DNA from: Arcobacter ellisii
GTDB lineage: Bacteria > Campylobacterota > Campylobacteria > Campylobacterales > Arcobacteraceae
DNA length: 64,000 bases
Assembly: GCF_003544915.1 (NCBI RefSeq)
Contig: NZ_CP032097.1
Coordinates: 2,728,001-2,792,000 of the forward strand
Direction of reading: 5' to 3'
Part shown: in pieces, positions 53,064-62,118 of the stretch
Layout: the number at the start of each line of letters is the position of its first letter
How positions within the stretch are numbered: the stretch's first letter is position 1
Notes under the pieces: model-generated
What the model saw: only the letters and a program-made list of their open reading frames with translations
Databases searched by the model: none
Told to the model about the DNA's origin: nothing
Translations under genes and position numbers: made by a program

Positions 53064-53728
53064 TATTCCTCAACTATTATTTTTTTTATTTTATTGTTTA
53101 CCGAATTCAAAATTGTTTCATAAGACTCATTTTCATCATGTTGTTTGAATTTAGCATCAGGAGCCAATCTTGTTACGATTTTATCAATTTCTTCCATAAG
53201 AACCAGTGAAAACTCTTTATCTTTTTCTATTCTTAGATGAAAATCAACCTTCTCAACTAGCTTTCCAAGTCTTATAAAATAATCACTATTATTTCTTTTT
53301 TGACGTCTTGTTAACTCTCCCCAAATTTCACTAATCAAAGATAAAACATAATCAATATATCTACAATCTATACTAAAACTTGAATGACTTGAATGTTTTA
53401 ATAAATCTGCTAATTCAATTACAGAACCAAAGGCTTCTGTATCCATATTAGACCGACTTATAATTGCATTCTCTTTTGCATAAGAGATTAGATTATAAAC
53501 ATTTGCACTATGATTTCCAAATACTGCCACATTTAAAAATTCTTTAGCATTTTCATACTCTAAATCAACTCCAAGTTTTTTATAAAAAGTTTTTCCAGAA
53601 TCTTTATCTATATCAATTATTCTATCAAAATGATAAACAGCTTCAATCAAAGTGGCTTCAATTCTCTCTAAATATCTTCCAAACCAATAAAGATTATTTG
53701 CTACATTTGCAGTTAATAATTGCTCCAT
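53063..53728 (-). CDS. Alpha-E domain protein (cassette B)
   Basis: A 221-residue all-helical protein with the alpha-E signature 'VANNLYWFGRYLERIEATLIEAVYHFDRII' and conserved Glu/Asp/His-rich helices after it. It corresponds to the C-terminal domain of the cassette A fusion at 39845-42334. Alpha-E is almost always linked to circularly permuted ATP-grasp proteins and has been proposed to help in peptide or amide synthesis. Its GAGG ribosome site lies inside the end of the ATP-grasp gene, 1 nt ahead. Confidence 0.9.
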   Translation of the reverse strand: MEQLLTANVANNLYWFGRYLERIEATLIEAVYHFDRIIDIDKDSGKTFYKKLGVDLEYENAKEFLNVAVFGNHSANVYNLISYAKENAIISRSNMDTEAFGSVIELADLLKHSSHSSFSIDCRYIDYVLSLISEIWGELTRRQKRNNSDYFIRLGKLVEKVDFHLRIEKDKEFSLVLMEEIDKIVTRLAPDAKFKQHDENESYETILNSVNNKIKKIIVEE

Positions 53729-53729
53729 C

Positions 53730-55094
53730 TTAATCCTCCATTACCCAAGTATCTTTAAATCCACCACCTTGAGATGAATTAACTAAATAATTTCCAGCTT
53801 CCATTGCATATCTTGTTAATCCACATTGCCAAACTTTTGGTTCTTCTGCCATAACAACATAAGCCCTAAAATCAGCTTTTCTTGGAACAATTTCATCATT
53901 TATATAACACTCTTCATCATAAAACTCTATTAACTCTTGAGCAATAAATCTTCTTGGATTTGCACTAATTATTGTTTTTAAATCATCTAACTGAATTTTT
54001 GACATAGCATGACCAAACATAACTCCATAACCACCAGCTTCAGCCACATCTTTAATAACTAATTTATGCATATTCTCAAATACATATTTTCTATCATCTT
54101 CAAAATATGGTAAATATGTTGGTGCATTTCTTAGAATTGGTTTTTCACCTAAATAATATTCAATCATTTTTGGTACAAAATAGTAAATACCTTTATCATC
54201 AGCAATACCATTTCCAGGTGCATTCATAATCGCTACATTACCAGCTAAATATACTTCCATAATTCCTGGAACACCTATTAGACTCTCTTCATTAAAGAAT
54301 TTTGGGTCTAAAAATTCATCATCCAATCTTCTATAAACAGCCCCTACTTTGATTAGTTGACCATTATAATTTTTAAAATATAAAATCTTATCTTTAACTA
54401 TTAATTCATCGTTTCTTACAAGTTGAGCACCTATTTTTCTAGCTAAATAAGCATGTTCATAATATGCTGAATTAAATCTTCCTGGAGTTAAAACAACATT
54501 TATTCCTCCGCAACTAACATAATTCATAGCTTCTTCTAAAATAGAGGGATAACCTTTTATTGGTTTTATTTTTAGTTTTTCAAAAAAATCTGGATAAATT
54601 TTTCTATAAGTATCTCGAACTGATAAAGGATAACTAGCTCCACTTGGAACTCTTAAATTATCTTCTAAAATAACCCAATCATCAGTGATTGTATCTTTTA
54701 CTAAATCTATACCATTTATATGTGTTCTGATTTTTTTATTTGGAGAGAAACCTTCAAGCTCTTTTAAATAACCTTTGGCTTGAAAAATAAATTCTTCTGG
54801 AATAACTTTGTCTTTGATAATTTTTTTATCTGTATATAAATCTTCTAAAAAAAGATTTAAAGCCTTAATTCTTTGAGATAGACCTTTATCCATCTTATCA
54901 AACTCTTTTGAATCAATTATTCTTGGAATAACGTCAAAAGGAAGCGATCTTTCAATAAAATTTCCATCTTTATAAAGGTTGAAATTTACTGCAAACTTGT
55001 CCATATACTTTTGAAATTCATCAATCTTCAATCTATCTTGTTTTGAAAATATTTCCCAAAACAACTCACTCTTCTCATTTTTTATATCTAGCAA
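53730..55094 (-). CDS. Circularly permuted ATP-grasp protein (cassette B)
   Basis: A 454-residue ATP-grasp of the circularly permuted type 2 family. Key stretches are 'QRIKALNLFLEDLYTDKKII', 'LEDNLRVPSGASYPLSVR', 'LTPGRFNSAYYEHAYLARKIG', 'RRLDDEFLDP', the Gly-rich 'DVAEAGGYGVMFG' (about 350) and 'SSQGGGFKDTWVMED' at the end. It probably forms a carboxylate-amine bond with ATP. The start is TTG at 55094 with GGAGG 6 nt upstream. It is the first gene of a four-gene minus-strand operon. Confidence 0.92.
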   Translation of the reverse strand: MLDIKNEKSELFWEIFSKQDRLKIDEFQKYMDKFAVNFNLYKDGNFIERSLPFDVIPRIIDSKEFDKMDKGLSQRIKALNLFLEDLYTDKKIIKDKVIPEEFIFQAKGYLKELEGFSPNKKIRTHINGIDLVKDTITDDWVILEDNLRVPSGASYPLSVRDTYRKIYPDFFEKLKIKPIKGYPSILEEAMNYVSCGGINVVLTPGRFNSAYYEHAYLARKIGAQLVRNDELIVKDKILYFKNYNGQLIKVGAVYRRLDDEFLDPKFFNEESLIGVPGIMEVYLAGNVAIMNAPGNGIADDKGIYYFVPKMIEYYLGEKPILRNAPTYLPYFEDDRKYVFENMHKLVIKDVAEAGGYGVMFGHAMSKIQLDDLKTIISANPRRFIAQELIEFYDEECYINDEIVPRKADFRAYVVMAEEPKVWQCGLTRYAMEAGNYLVNSSQGGGFKDTWVMED

Positions 55095-55221
55095 CTCACA
55101 CCTCCTAAACTAATAAATTCTAGTCTTTATTGTCTGAAAAATTACTAAATAATTACTTTCTTTTTTCTTTTTATTGTATATTAAATAAACATTTTATTTT
55201 GTTTAATTTATAAACCATAAA

Positions 55222-55254
55222 AAAAGGGAGAAGATGTATAATCTTCTCCCTTTT
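55222..55254 (-). terminator. Strong Rho-independent terminator of typA
   Basis: A perfect 14-bp stem, AAAAGGGAGAAGAT (55222-55235) and ATCTTCTCCCTTTT (55241-55254), has a 5-nt loop and a 7-T run in the minus-strand direction. It separates typA from cassette B. Confidence 0.9.
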
Positions 55255-55255
55255 G

Positions 55256-55277
55256 AATAGTTTTTGATAAAACTATT
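55256..55277. terminator. Second hairpin downstream of typA
   Basis: AATAGTTTT (55256-55264) and AAAACTATT (55269-55277) form a perfect 9-bp stem with a TGAT loop, 1 nt from the strong terminator. Confidence 0.6.
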
Positions 55278-55282
55278 TTATA

Positions 55283-55367
55283 TTATGCAAATTTCTCTTT
55301 TTTTCTCAACATTGAAGCTAAAGCTTCAAGTTTCGCTTAAGAAAAATTTATTCTATTATTAAGCGAA
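55283..55367 (-). repeat. Duplicated typA 3' tail and hairpins in its 3' UTR
   Basis: This 3' UTR contains a second copy of the last codons of typA (KKEKFA-stop) out of frame at 55283, open back to 55336 as KLEALASMLRKKEKFA. On the plus strand 17 of 18 bases match (GC[A/G]AATTTCTCTTTTTTT at 55287 and 55363). TTCGCTTAA (55332-55340) and TTAAGCGAA (55359-55367) are a perfect 9-bp inverted repeat. TTGAAGC-TTTA-GCTTCAA forms a further hairpin. Together with the two terminators this fills the 264-nt gap before cassette B. Confidence 0.6.
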
Positions 55368-57173
55368 TTTCTCTTTTTTTGCAGTTCTTTTTCTAACTGT
55401 TGGGTCTAATTCTCTTTTTCTTACTCTTACAGATAAAGGAGTTACTTCAACTAATTCATCATCTTCAATCCACTCTAAAGCGTTTTCTAAAGACATCGTT
55501 CTTGGTGGAACTAATTTAATAGCTTCATCAGCACCAGAAGATCTAACGTTTGATTGAGCTTTTCCTTTAATAGGATTTACATCTAAATCGTTATCTTTTG
55601 CGTGTTGTCCAATTACCATTCCAACATAAACTTTATCTTGAGGTTTAATGAACATTACCCCTCTATCTTGTAAGTTAAAAATTGAATAACCTAAAGCTTC
55701 TCCATTTTCCATAGAAACTAATGCTCCATATTTTCTACTTTCAACTGTTCCTGAATATGGTCTGAACTCTAAGAATGAGTGATTCATAACACCCTCACCT
55801 TTTGTTTCAGTTAAGAACTCTGTTCTAATACCAATTAATCCTCTTGCTGGAATTTCAAACTCAAGTCTTGTATAACCTTCACCCATTGGAACCATGTTTG
55901 TCATAGTTGCTTTTCTTTTTCCAAGTTTTTCAATAATTGCACCTGAAAATTCATCTGGTAAGTCGATTACTAAATGCTCAAATGGCTCCATTTTTACACC
56001 ATTTTCTTCTCTAATAATAACTTCAGGTCTTCCAATACAGAACTCAAAACCTTCTCTTCTCATATTTTCAGCAAGAATAGTAATTTGAAGCTCACCTCTT
56101 CCGTTTACTTTAAATTTACCTTCACCAATTTGCTCATAACCCATAGCAATATTAGTGTTCATCTCTGCTTTTAATCTCTCATCAATTTTGTTTGAAGTAA
56201 CAAATTTACCTTCTGTTCCAGCAAGTGGAGAATCATTAACTGCAAAAGTAACAGATAAAGTTGGCTCTTCGATGTGCATTGGGTCAAGTGGCATTGGATT
56301 TAATGGATCACATAAAGAATCTCCAACATCAATTGTTTCAAAACCAGCAACAGCAACAATATCACCAGCACCAGCAGTTTTAATATCTATTCTTTCTAAA
56401 CCTTTAAATCCAATAAGTTTAGAAACTCTTCCTTTTACTTTTTCACCATCAGCTTTAACTAAAAGAACTGTTTCACCTTGAGAAATTGTTCCGTTAAAAA
56501 TTCTAGCGATTCCGATTTTTCCAATGAAATTATCATAATCTAATGTAAATACTTGAAGTTGTAATCCATTTTCATCAGCACCTTGAGGTTTTGGAACTTC
56601 TTTTAAAATAGTTTCAAATAATGGTTTTAAATCCATATTTCCATCATTTGCATCAAATCTTGCATACCCATCTCTAGCTGCTGCATAAATAACTGGGAAT
56701 TCTAATTGCTCTTCATTTGCATCCATTTGTGCAAATAAGTCAAATACTTCATCAACAACTCTATCAGGCTCAGCTGCTGGTTTATCAATTTTGTTTACAA
56801 CAACGATTGGTCTATGTCCTAAAGATAATGCTTTTTTAACAACGAATTTTGTTTGTGGCATAACCCCTTCTTGTGCATCTACAAGAAGTAAAACAGAGTC
56901 AACCATTTTTAAAACCCTCTCAACTTCTCCACCAAAATCGGCGTGTCCTGGAGTATCAATAATGTTAATTCTTACACCTTCGTAATCAATTGCTGTATTT
57001 TTAGAAAGAATAGTAATTCCTCTTTCTTTTTCGATAGCATTACTATCCATAACTCTTTCATCAACGTTTTGGTGTGATGAAAAAGTTCCTGATTGTTTTA
57101 GTAATTCATCAACTAGTGTTGTTTTTCCGTGGTCAACGTGTGCAATTACTGCGATATTTCTAATGTCTCTCAT
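55359..57173 (-). CDS. typA: Ribosome-associated GTPase TypA/BipA
   Basis: A 604-residue translational GTPase that acts on the ribosome, linked to assembly and stress adaptation. G1 is '[19 protein letters not shown]', the switch region is '[13 protein letters not shown]', G3 is '[15 protein letters not shown]' and G4 'NKIDKPAA'. EF-G-like domains and the BipA C-terminal domain ('[28 protein letters not shown]') follow. It is monocistronic and followed by a structured 3' UTR and terminator. Confidence 0.97.
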   Translation of the reverse strand: MRDIRNIAVIAHVDHGKTTLVDELLKQSGTFSSHQNVDERVMDSNAIEKERGITILSKNTAIDYEGVRINIIDTPGHADFGGEVERVLKMVDSVLLLVDAQEGVMPQTKFVVKKALSLGHRPIVVVNKIDKPAAEPDRVVDEVFDLFAQMDANEEQLEFPVIYAAARDGYARFDANDGNMDLKPLFETILKEVPKPQGADENGLQLQVFTLDYDNFIGKIGIARIFNGTISQGETVLLVKADGEKVKGRVSKLIGFKGLERIDIKTAGAGDIVAVAGFETIDVGDSLCDPLNPMPLDPMHIEEPTLSVTFAVNDSPLAGTEGKFVTSNKIDERLKAEMNTNIAMGYEQIGEGKFKVNGRGELQITILAENMRREGFEFCIGRPEVIIREENGVKMEPFEHLVIDLPDEFSGAIIEKLGKRKATMTNMVPMGEGYTRLEFEIPARGLIGIRTEFLTETKGEGVMNHSFLEFRPYSGTVESRKYGALVSMENGEALGYSIFNLQDRGVMFIKPQDKVYVGMVIGQHAKDNDLDVNPIKGKAQSNVRSSGADEAIKLVPPRTMSLENALEWIEDDELVEVTPLSVRVRKRELDPTVRKRTAKKEKFA

Positions 57174-57331
57174 TGGTTCTCTTTTTATAAATTTTCGCGA
57201 TTATACTAAAAAATAGCTTAAAATCTTATATTTAGAAAAATTTAGGAATATGAACAAAAATTCATAATTTGTTCATCTTTTATTCATTAATTATATTTAT
57301 ACTTTCAAAAATTTATATATAAAGGTATTTT

Positions 57332-58954
57332 TTGAGAAATTTTTCACAATATAAGCTTATTTTTTTAAGTACTCTTTTTTTCACACTTTTTTACAACTTT
57401 TCATTTTTTACAAATGTTGTAAACACATATAGTTTTCAAGGTTTTAATAAAATCTATGTATTATCAACTGCTATATTATTAATTAGTTTTTTAACTCTAT
57501 TTTTTACGATATTAAGTTCAAAATATACAACAAAACCTATTTTATTAATCACTACGGTTATATCAGCATTTACTGCTTATTTTATGGATACATACCACGT
57601 TGTAATTGATAGTGAAATGATTAGAAATAGTTTACAAACAAATCTAGCTGAATCATCAGATTTATTTAGTTTCAAACTTGTTTTATATGTATTCTTTTTA
57701 GCAATTCTTCCTAGTTATTTTATCTATAAAATAAAAATTGAATATAAACCATTTAGAAAAGAGTTATTTTCAAAATTAAAAACAGTTGTTTTATCTATCA
57801 TAGTAATTTTAATTATTCTATTTAGTTTCAATAAATTTTATACATCATTTTTTAGAGAACATAAACCTTTAAGATTTCATGTAAATCCTATTTATTGGAT
57901 TTATAGTGTTGGTAATTATATAAATAAATCTTTAAATAGTGGTCCTATTGTTTTAAAAGAGATAGGAACAGATGCCAAAGTAATTCCTGAAAAAACTATT
58001 GAAGAGGAAGAAAAAAAAGAGTTAATTATTATGGTTGTAGGAGAAGCAGCACGAGCTGATAGATTTTCATTAAATGGATATGAAAAAGATACTAATCCTT
58101 TATTAAAACAAGAAGAGATTATAAATTTCCCTAATATGTACTCTTGTGGAACAGCTACTGCCCAATCTGTTCCTTGTATGTTTTCTATTTTTGATAAAGC
58201 TGATTATGATTATAAAAAAGGTATTTCAACACAAAATGTTTTAGATGTTTTAAAACATACAAACAATATAGACATTTTATGGAGAGATAATAACTCTGAT
58301 TCAAAAGGAGTTGCATTAAGAGTTGATTTTGAAGATTATAGAACTTCACAAACAAATACAAAGTGTGATGATGTTGAGTGTAGAGATGAAGGAATGCTAC
58401 TAGGTCTTGATGAATATATCAAAAATCACAAAGATAAAGATATATTAATAGTTCTTCATCAAATGGGAAATCATGGGCCTGCTTATTATAAAAGATATCC
58501 AAAAGAGTTTGAAAAATTCACTCCTGTTTGTAAAACAAATCAACTTGAAGAGTGTACACAAGAAGAAGTAAGTAATGCTTATGATAACGCGATTTTATAC
58601 ACTGATTATTTCTTATCAAAAGTAATCAACTTCTTAAAACCATATTCAAATACTCATGAAACAGCAATGTTTTATATGAGTGACCATGGGGAAAGCTTAG
58701 GAGAAAATGGTTTTTATCTACATGGAATGCCATATATGATTGCTCCAAATGAACAAAAACACATAGCTTCACTTTTATGGTTAGGCGATGGAGAAATGAA
58801 AGAGGATTATAATATTGAAAAATTAAACACTTACAAAAACAAAGAGTTTTCACAAGATAATCTATTTCATACACTTTTAGGGCTTTTTGAAGTAGAAACA
58901 GATGTTTATAAAAAAGATATGGATATTTTAAATGACTCAAGAAAACCTGAATAA
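57332..58954 (+). CDS. eptA: Phosphoethanolamine transferase, EptA family
   Basis: A 540-residue enzyme of the inner membrane that moves phosphoethanolamine from phosphatidylethanolamine to lipid A or another surface acceptor. There are five N-terminal membrane helices, then a periplasmic alkaline-phosphatase-fold sulfatase domain: 'LIIMVVGEAARADRFSLNGY', the nucleophile Thr in 'YSCGTATAQSVPCMFS', 'DILWRDNNSDSKG' and 'YMSDHGESLGENGFYLHG'. The start is TTG at 57332 behind AAAGG. The PAP2 gene overlaps its 3' end by 23 nt. Modification would reduce negative charge and raise resistance to cationic peptides. Confidence 0.93.
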   Translation: MRNFSQYKLIFLSTLFFTLFYNFSFFTNVVNTYSFQGFNKIYVLSTAILLISFLTLFFTILSSKYTTKPILLITTVISAFTAYFMDTYHVVIDSEMIRNSLQTNLAESSDLFSFKLVLYVFFLAILPSYFIYKIKIEYKPFRKELFSKLKTVVLSIIVILIILFSFNKFYTSFFREHKPLRFHVNPIYWIYSVGNYINKSLNSGPIVLKEIGTDAKVIPEKTIEEEEKKELIIMVVGEAARADRFSLNGYEKDTNPLLKQEEIINFPNMYSCGTATAQSVPCMFSIFDKADYDYKKGISTQNVLDVLKHTNNIDILWRDNNSDSKGVALRVDFEDYRTSQTNTKCDDVECRDEGMLLGLDEYIKNHKDKDILIVLHQMGNHGPAYYKRYPKEFEKFTPVCKTNQLEECTQEEVSNAYDNAILYTDYFLSKVINFLKPYSNTHETAMFYMSDHGESLGENGFYLHGMPYMIAPNEQKHIASLLWLGDGEMKEDYNIEKLNTYKNKEFSQDNLFHTLLGLFEVETDVYKKDMDILNDSRKPE

Positions 58955-59642
58955 ACAGATTTTACTTACAACTATTTTATTAATAGTTGTAATTTGTCTA
59001 TTTCAATTTACAAATCTTGATATTTTTATTCAATCATTTTTTTATGATTTTGAATCAAAAAATTGGTTAATAGATAAAAATGAACCTATATTAAAACTCT
59101 TTTTATATGATGGATTAAAAAAAGCTATTATTATTTTTAATGTTTTAATATTAATAGCTTTACTATTTTTTAGAAAAAAGCAAATTATTCAAGAGTATAA
59201 AAAAGGTCTTTTGATAATTTTACTTTCAGCTATTTTTATTCCAAGTATTGTTGGAACTTTAAAGGCTATTACAAATACTCCTTGTCCTTGCAATATTATA
59301 AATTTTGGAGGAACTTATCCTGATATAAAAGTGTTTGATAAATATCCTGAAGATTTTATCCAAAAATCAAAAGCAAAATGTTGGCCAGCAGGTCATGCAA
59401 GTGGTGGCTTTGCTTTAATGTCACTATTTTTTTTATTTAAAAAACCAAAACATCAAAAAATTGCTCTTATTGGAACAATAATTTTAGCTTGGAGTATGGG
59501 AACATATAAAATGCTTTTAGGAGACCATTTTCTAAGTCATACTATAATCACTATGCTTTTAGCTTGGATTATTATTCTAATAATTGTAAAATTCATTTCA
59601 TTTAAACAAAGGCAAATTCTTGAGAAACCAACCAAAATATAA
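58932..59642 (+). CDS. PAP2-family membrane phosphatase, possible LpxE-like
   Basis: A 236-residue protein with six hydrophobic segments. Phosphatase motifs are diverged: 'LKAITNTPCPCN' for motif 1, 'CWPAGHASGGFALMSL' for motif 2 (PAGH instead of PSGH), and 'GTYKMLLGDHFLSHTI' for motif 3. Members of this subgroup sit beside eptA and dgkA. In Helicobacter pylori a lipid A 1-phosphatase of the PAP2 family neighbours eptA, so removal of a lipid A or lipid phosphate is a reasonable inference. Its ATG lies inside the eptA 3' end. Confidence 0.85.
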   Translation: MTQENLNKQILLTTILLIVVICLFQFTNLDIFIQSFFYDFESKNWLIDKNEPILKLFLYDGLKKAIIIFNVLILIALLFFRKKQIIQEYKKGLLIILLSAIFIPSIVGTLKAITNTPCPCNIINFGGTYPDIKVFDKYPEDFIQKSKAKCWPAGHASGGFALMSLFFLFKKPKHQKIALIGTIILAWSMGTYKMLLGDHFLSHTIITMLLAWIIILIIVKFISFKQRQILEKPTKI

Positions 59643-59979
59643 TTTTTTTAAAAATACATCTTACGCATTAAAAGGTTTAGTTGATTTAATAAAAACGGAA
59701 ACTTCATTTAAAATTGAGTTGATTATTACTCTTATTTTATTACCAGTTATCATCTTTATAGACACAACTCTAACAAACAAAGCTTTAATGTTTATTACCT
59801 TAATGGGTATGATATTAGCAGAAACAACAAATAGTGCAATTGAACGTGTTGTTGATTTAGTAACTTTAGAACATCATGATATGGCAGGACGAGCAAAAGA
59901 TGTTGGTAGTGCAATTGTGTTTTTAAGTATTTTTATTTTTGTAATTACTTGGCTTATTATTTTAATAGATATTTTTTAA
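59620..59979 (+). CDS. dgkA: Diacylglycerol kinase
   Basis: A 119-residue, three-helix membrane kinase of the DgkA family with the signature 'AETTNSAIERVVDLV' and 'HHDMAGRAKDVGSAIVFLS'. It phosphorylates diacylglycerol, which EptA releases when it takes phosphoethanolamine from phosphatidylethanolamine. Its place behind eptA suggests recycling of that product. The start is TTG at 59620 with AAAGG upstream, overlapping the PAP2 gene by 23 nt. Confidence 0.94.
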   Translation: MRNQPKYNFFKNTSYALKGLVDLIKTETSFKIELIITLILLPVIIFIDTTLTNKALMFITLMGMILAETTNSAIERVVDLVTLEHHDMAGRAKDVGSAIVFLSIFIFVITWLIILIDIF

Positions 59980-59982
59980 ACT

Positions 59983-60000
59983 TTGTCAAGAAATTGTCAA
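59983..60000 (+). promoter_or_regulatory. Direct repeat TTGTCAA, candidate response-regulator site
   Basis: TTGTCAA at 59983-59989 and 59994-60000 form a direct repeat spaced 11 bp start to start, one helical turn, followed by TTAACTTAAC. OmpR-family regulators bind such tandem sites. It lies 68 bp upstream of the SHP gene, whose operon ends in an OmpR-family regulator and a histidine kinase. Confidence 0.5.
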
Positions 60001-60067
60001 TTAACTTAACAACAAAAATTTAAACTATTCCTCTAAACTTCTAATAATAAAAATATTAGGAGGAATT

Positions 60068-60469
60068 ATGAAAGCTTTAATTATTACAGCCTTAGTTGCA
60101 AGTTTAAGTTTTAGTGCAACAGTTGATGAATACTTAAACTCTCTAAAACAAGAAGTTTTAAAAGAAAATCCATCTTTTAAAGGTTTTGATGCAAAAAGAG
60201 GTGAAGAGATTTTCACTTCAAAACATATAGGGAAAAAAGGCAAAGAGATTTCATGTACAAGTTGTCATGGAACAAATTTACAAAAATCTGGTGAAAATAT
60301 CTTTACAGGAAAAGTTATAGAACCACTTTCTCCAAAGGCTAATAAAGAGAGATTTACAGATGTTGCTACTATTGAGAAATGGATGAAAAGAAACTTCAAT
60401 GATGTTTACAATCGTGAAGGAACAGCACTTGAAAAAGGTGATGTAACTACATACATCATAAATCAATAA
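60068..60469 (+). CDS. DUF1924 / SHP-like monoheme cytochrome c
   Basis: A 133-residue periplasmic protein with a signal peptide ('LIITALVASLSFSA') and one heme-binding CTSCH (Cys63, Cys66, His67). It belongs to DUF1924, the group related to sphaeroides heme protein (SHP), an oxygen- or NO-binding cytochrome. SHP genes are found in operons with a diheme cytochrome c and a membrane cytochrome b, as seen here. GGAGG lies before the ATG. It is the first gene of the operon. Confidence 0.88.
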   Translation: MKALIITALVASLSFSATVDEYLNSLKQEVLKENPSFKGFDAKRGEEIFTSKHIGKKGKEISCTSCHGTNLQKSGENIFTGKVIEPLSPKANKERFTDVATIEKWMKRNFNDVYNREGTALEKGDVTTYIINQ

Positions 60470-60479
60470 AGGATAAAAA

Positions 60480-60992
60480 ATGAAATATTTAATTTTTTTA
60501 GGTTTAATGATAAACGCCCTATTTGCTGAAGGATATTCTTCAACACCAGATGTAGCACCTGTTAAAAATGATTTATATATAAAAGAGTGTGGAAGTTGTC
60601 ACTTTCCTTATCAACCAGGATTACTTCCAAGTAATGCTTGGGAAAAAATGATGGCAAATTTAGATAATCACTTTAATAGTGATGCAACACTTGATGATAA
60701 AACTTTTCAAACTTTATCAAAATATTTAAACGATAATAGTGCAGAAAAAAATATGCAATATAAAAGAAGTAATAGAATAGTTTCAAGTATTCCAGCTGGA
60801 CAAATTGCTGATTCTATTTCAACAACACCTTATATGATAAAAAAACATAGAGAAATTAGAAAAGATTTAATTACTCAAAAAGAGGTAAAAGGTCTGTTTA
60901 ATTGTATAGCTTGTCATACAACAGCAGACAAAGGAATTTATAGTGAAAGAGATATAAAAATCCCAAATTTTGGTAAATGGGAAGATGATTAA
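60480..60992 (+). CDS. Diheme cytochrome c (DHC)
   Basis: A 170-residue periplasmic protein with a short signal peptide and two heme motifs: 'ECGSCHFPYQPGLLPSNAW' near residue 37 and 'FNCIACHTT' near 142. The spacing and 'LPSNAWEKMMANLDNHF' match the DHC family that gives electrons to SHP. A near copy of this domain is fused to the C-terminus of the next protein. Confidence 0.9.
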   Translation: MKYLIFLGLMINALFAEGYSSTPDVAPVKNDLYIKECGSCHFPYQPGLLPSNAWEKMMANLDNHFNSDATLDDKTFQTLSKYLNDNSAEKNMQYKRSNRIVSSIPAGQIADSISTTPYMIKKHREIRKDLITQKEVKGLFNCIACHTTADKGIYSERDIKIPNFGKWEDD

Positions 60993-61002
60993 AGGATAAA
61001 TT

Positions 61003-62118
61003 ATGGAAAAATCATATATCTGGTCATTGCCAACAAGAGTGTTTCACTCTTTGTTTGCAGTTTTTATATTATTAGTTTTTTTAACAGATGATGATAAATT
61101 ATTAAACTATCACGCAGTTATTGGTTATGCAATATTAATTCTTTTGATTTTTAGAGTTTGTTGGGGCTTTTTTGGACCTAAATATTCAAGATTTAAAGAT
61201 TTTCCAACTGGTAAACAAAATGTAAAAGAGTTTTTAAATAATCTTTTTGAAGAAAATCAAAAATATTTAGGACATAATCCTCTTGCTTCTTATGTAATGA
61301 TAACTATGTTAGTTGTGACTTTTTTAGCGATTATTACAGGGATTTTAGCCTTTGGAATACAAGAAGGAAAAGGTATCTTATCTTTTTTAAATAACTCTTA
61401 TTTTAAAGAGATGAAACTATTTAAAGAGATTCATGAAATATTCGCAAATATTCTTATAGCTTTAATTGTTGCTCATGTAAGTGGTGTGATTGTAGATAAA
61501 TTTTTACATAAAAAACATGAAACATTAAATTCAATAGTTACAGGTTATAAAATAACAAATGAGAGTGAAAATATCAAATTAAATATTTTTCAAAAACTTT
61601 TTGCTCTTTTAATGTTTATTTTCTTTATAGGATTTTTGATATTTAATTTAATAGAACCAAAAAATGTTCTTATTGCTTCAAAGTTTGAACCAATAGATTA
61701 TAAGACACAAAATGAAGTTTTTGTAACCGAGTGTGGAAGTTGCCATACTCTATACCCTGCTAATCTTTTGCCTAAAAAATCATGGGAACTTATAATGAAT
61801 GATTTAGAAAATCATTTTGGAGATGATGCTTCACTTGATATGCAAACAAATAAAGAGATTTTGGCATTTTTAGTAAAAAATAGTGCTGAAACTTCAACTA
61901 TGAAAGCTAGTTGGAATTTTTTGAATTCAATAAATAATAAAGATATAATAGCTTTAAGTCAAACAGATTATTGGAAAAGAAAACACAAAAATATTCCAAA
62001 AGAGATTTTTGAAAATGAAAAAATTAAAAGCCAAGCAAACTGCAAAGCTTGTCATAGTGATATAGAAAAAGGATTAATTGAAAATGAAAATATTAAAGAT
62101 ATTTCTGATTTTAAGTAG
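61003..62118 (+). CDS. Membrane cytochrome b fused to a DHC-like diheme cytochrome c
   Basis: A 371-residue fusion. The N-terminal di-heme cytochrome b domain (about 1-185) has four helices with histidines in 'RVFHSLFAV', 'YHAVIGYAI' and 'FANILIALIVAHVSG'. A further helix (about 197-220) leads to a periplasmic DHC-like region with 'ECGSCHTLYPANLLPKKSW' (about 245) and 'ANCKACHSD' (about 350). It probably takes electrons from the quinol pool and passes them through the attached hemes to the separate DHC and SHP. ATG behind AAAGGA. Confidence 0.9.
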   Translation: MEKSYIWSLPTRVFHSLFAVFILLVFLTDDDKLLNYHAVIGYAILILLIFRVCWGFFGPKYSRFKDFPTGKQNVKEFLNNLFEENQKYLGHNPLASYVMITMLVVTFLAIITGILAFGIQEGKGILSFLNNSYFKEMKLFKEIHEIFANILIALIVAHVSGVIVDKFLHKKHETLNSIVTGYKITNESENIKLNIFQKLFALLMFIFFIGFLIFNLIEPKNVLIASKFEPIDYKTQNEVFVTECGSCHTLYPANLLPKKSWELIMNDLENHFGDDASLDMQTNKEILAFLVKNSAETSTMKASWNFLNSINNKDIIALSQTDYWKRKHKNIPKEIFENEKIKSQANCKACHSDIEKGLIENENIKDISDFK

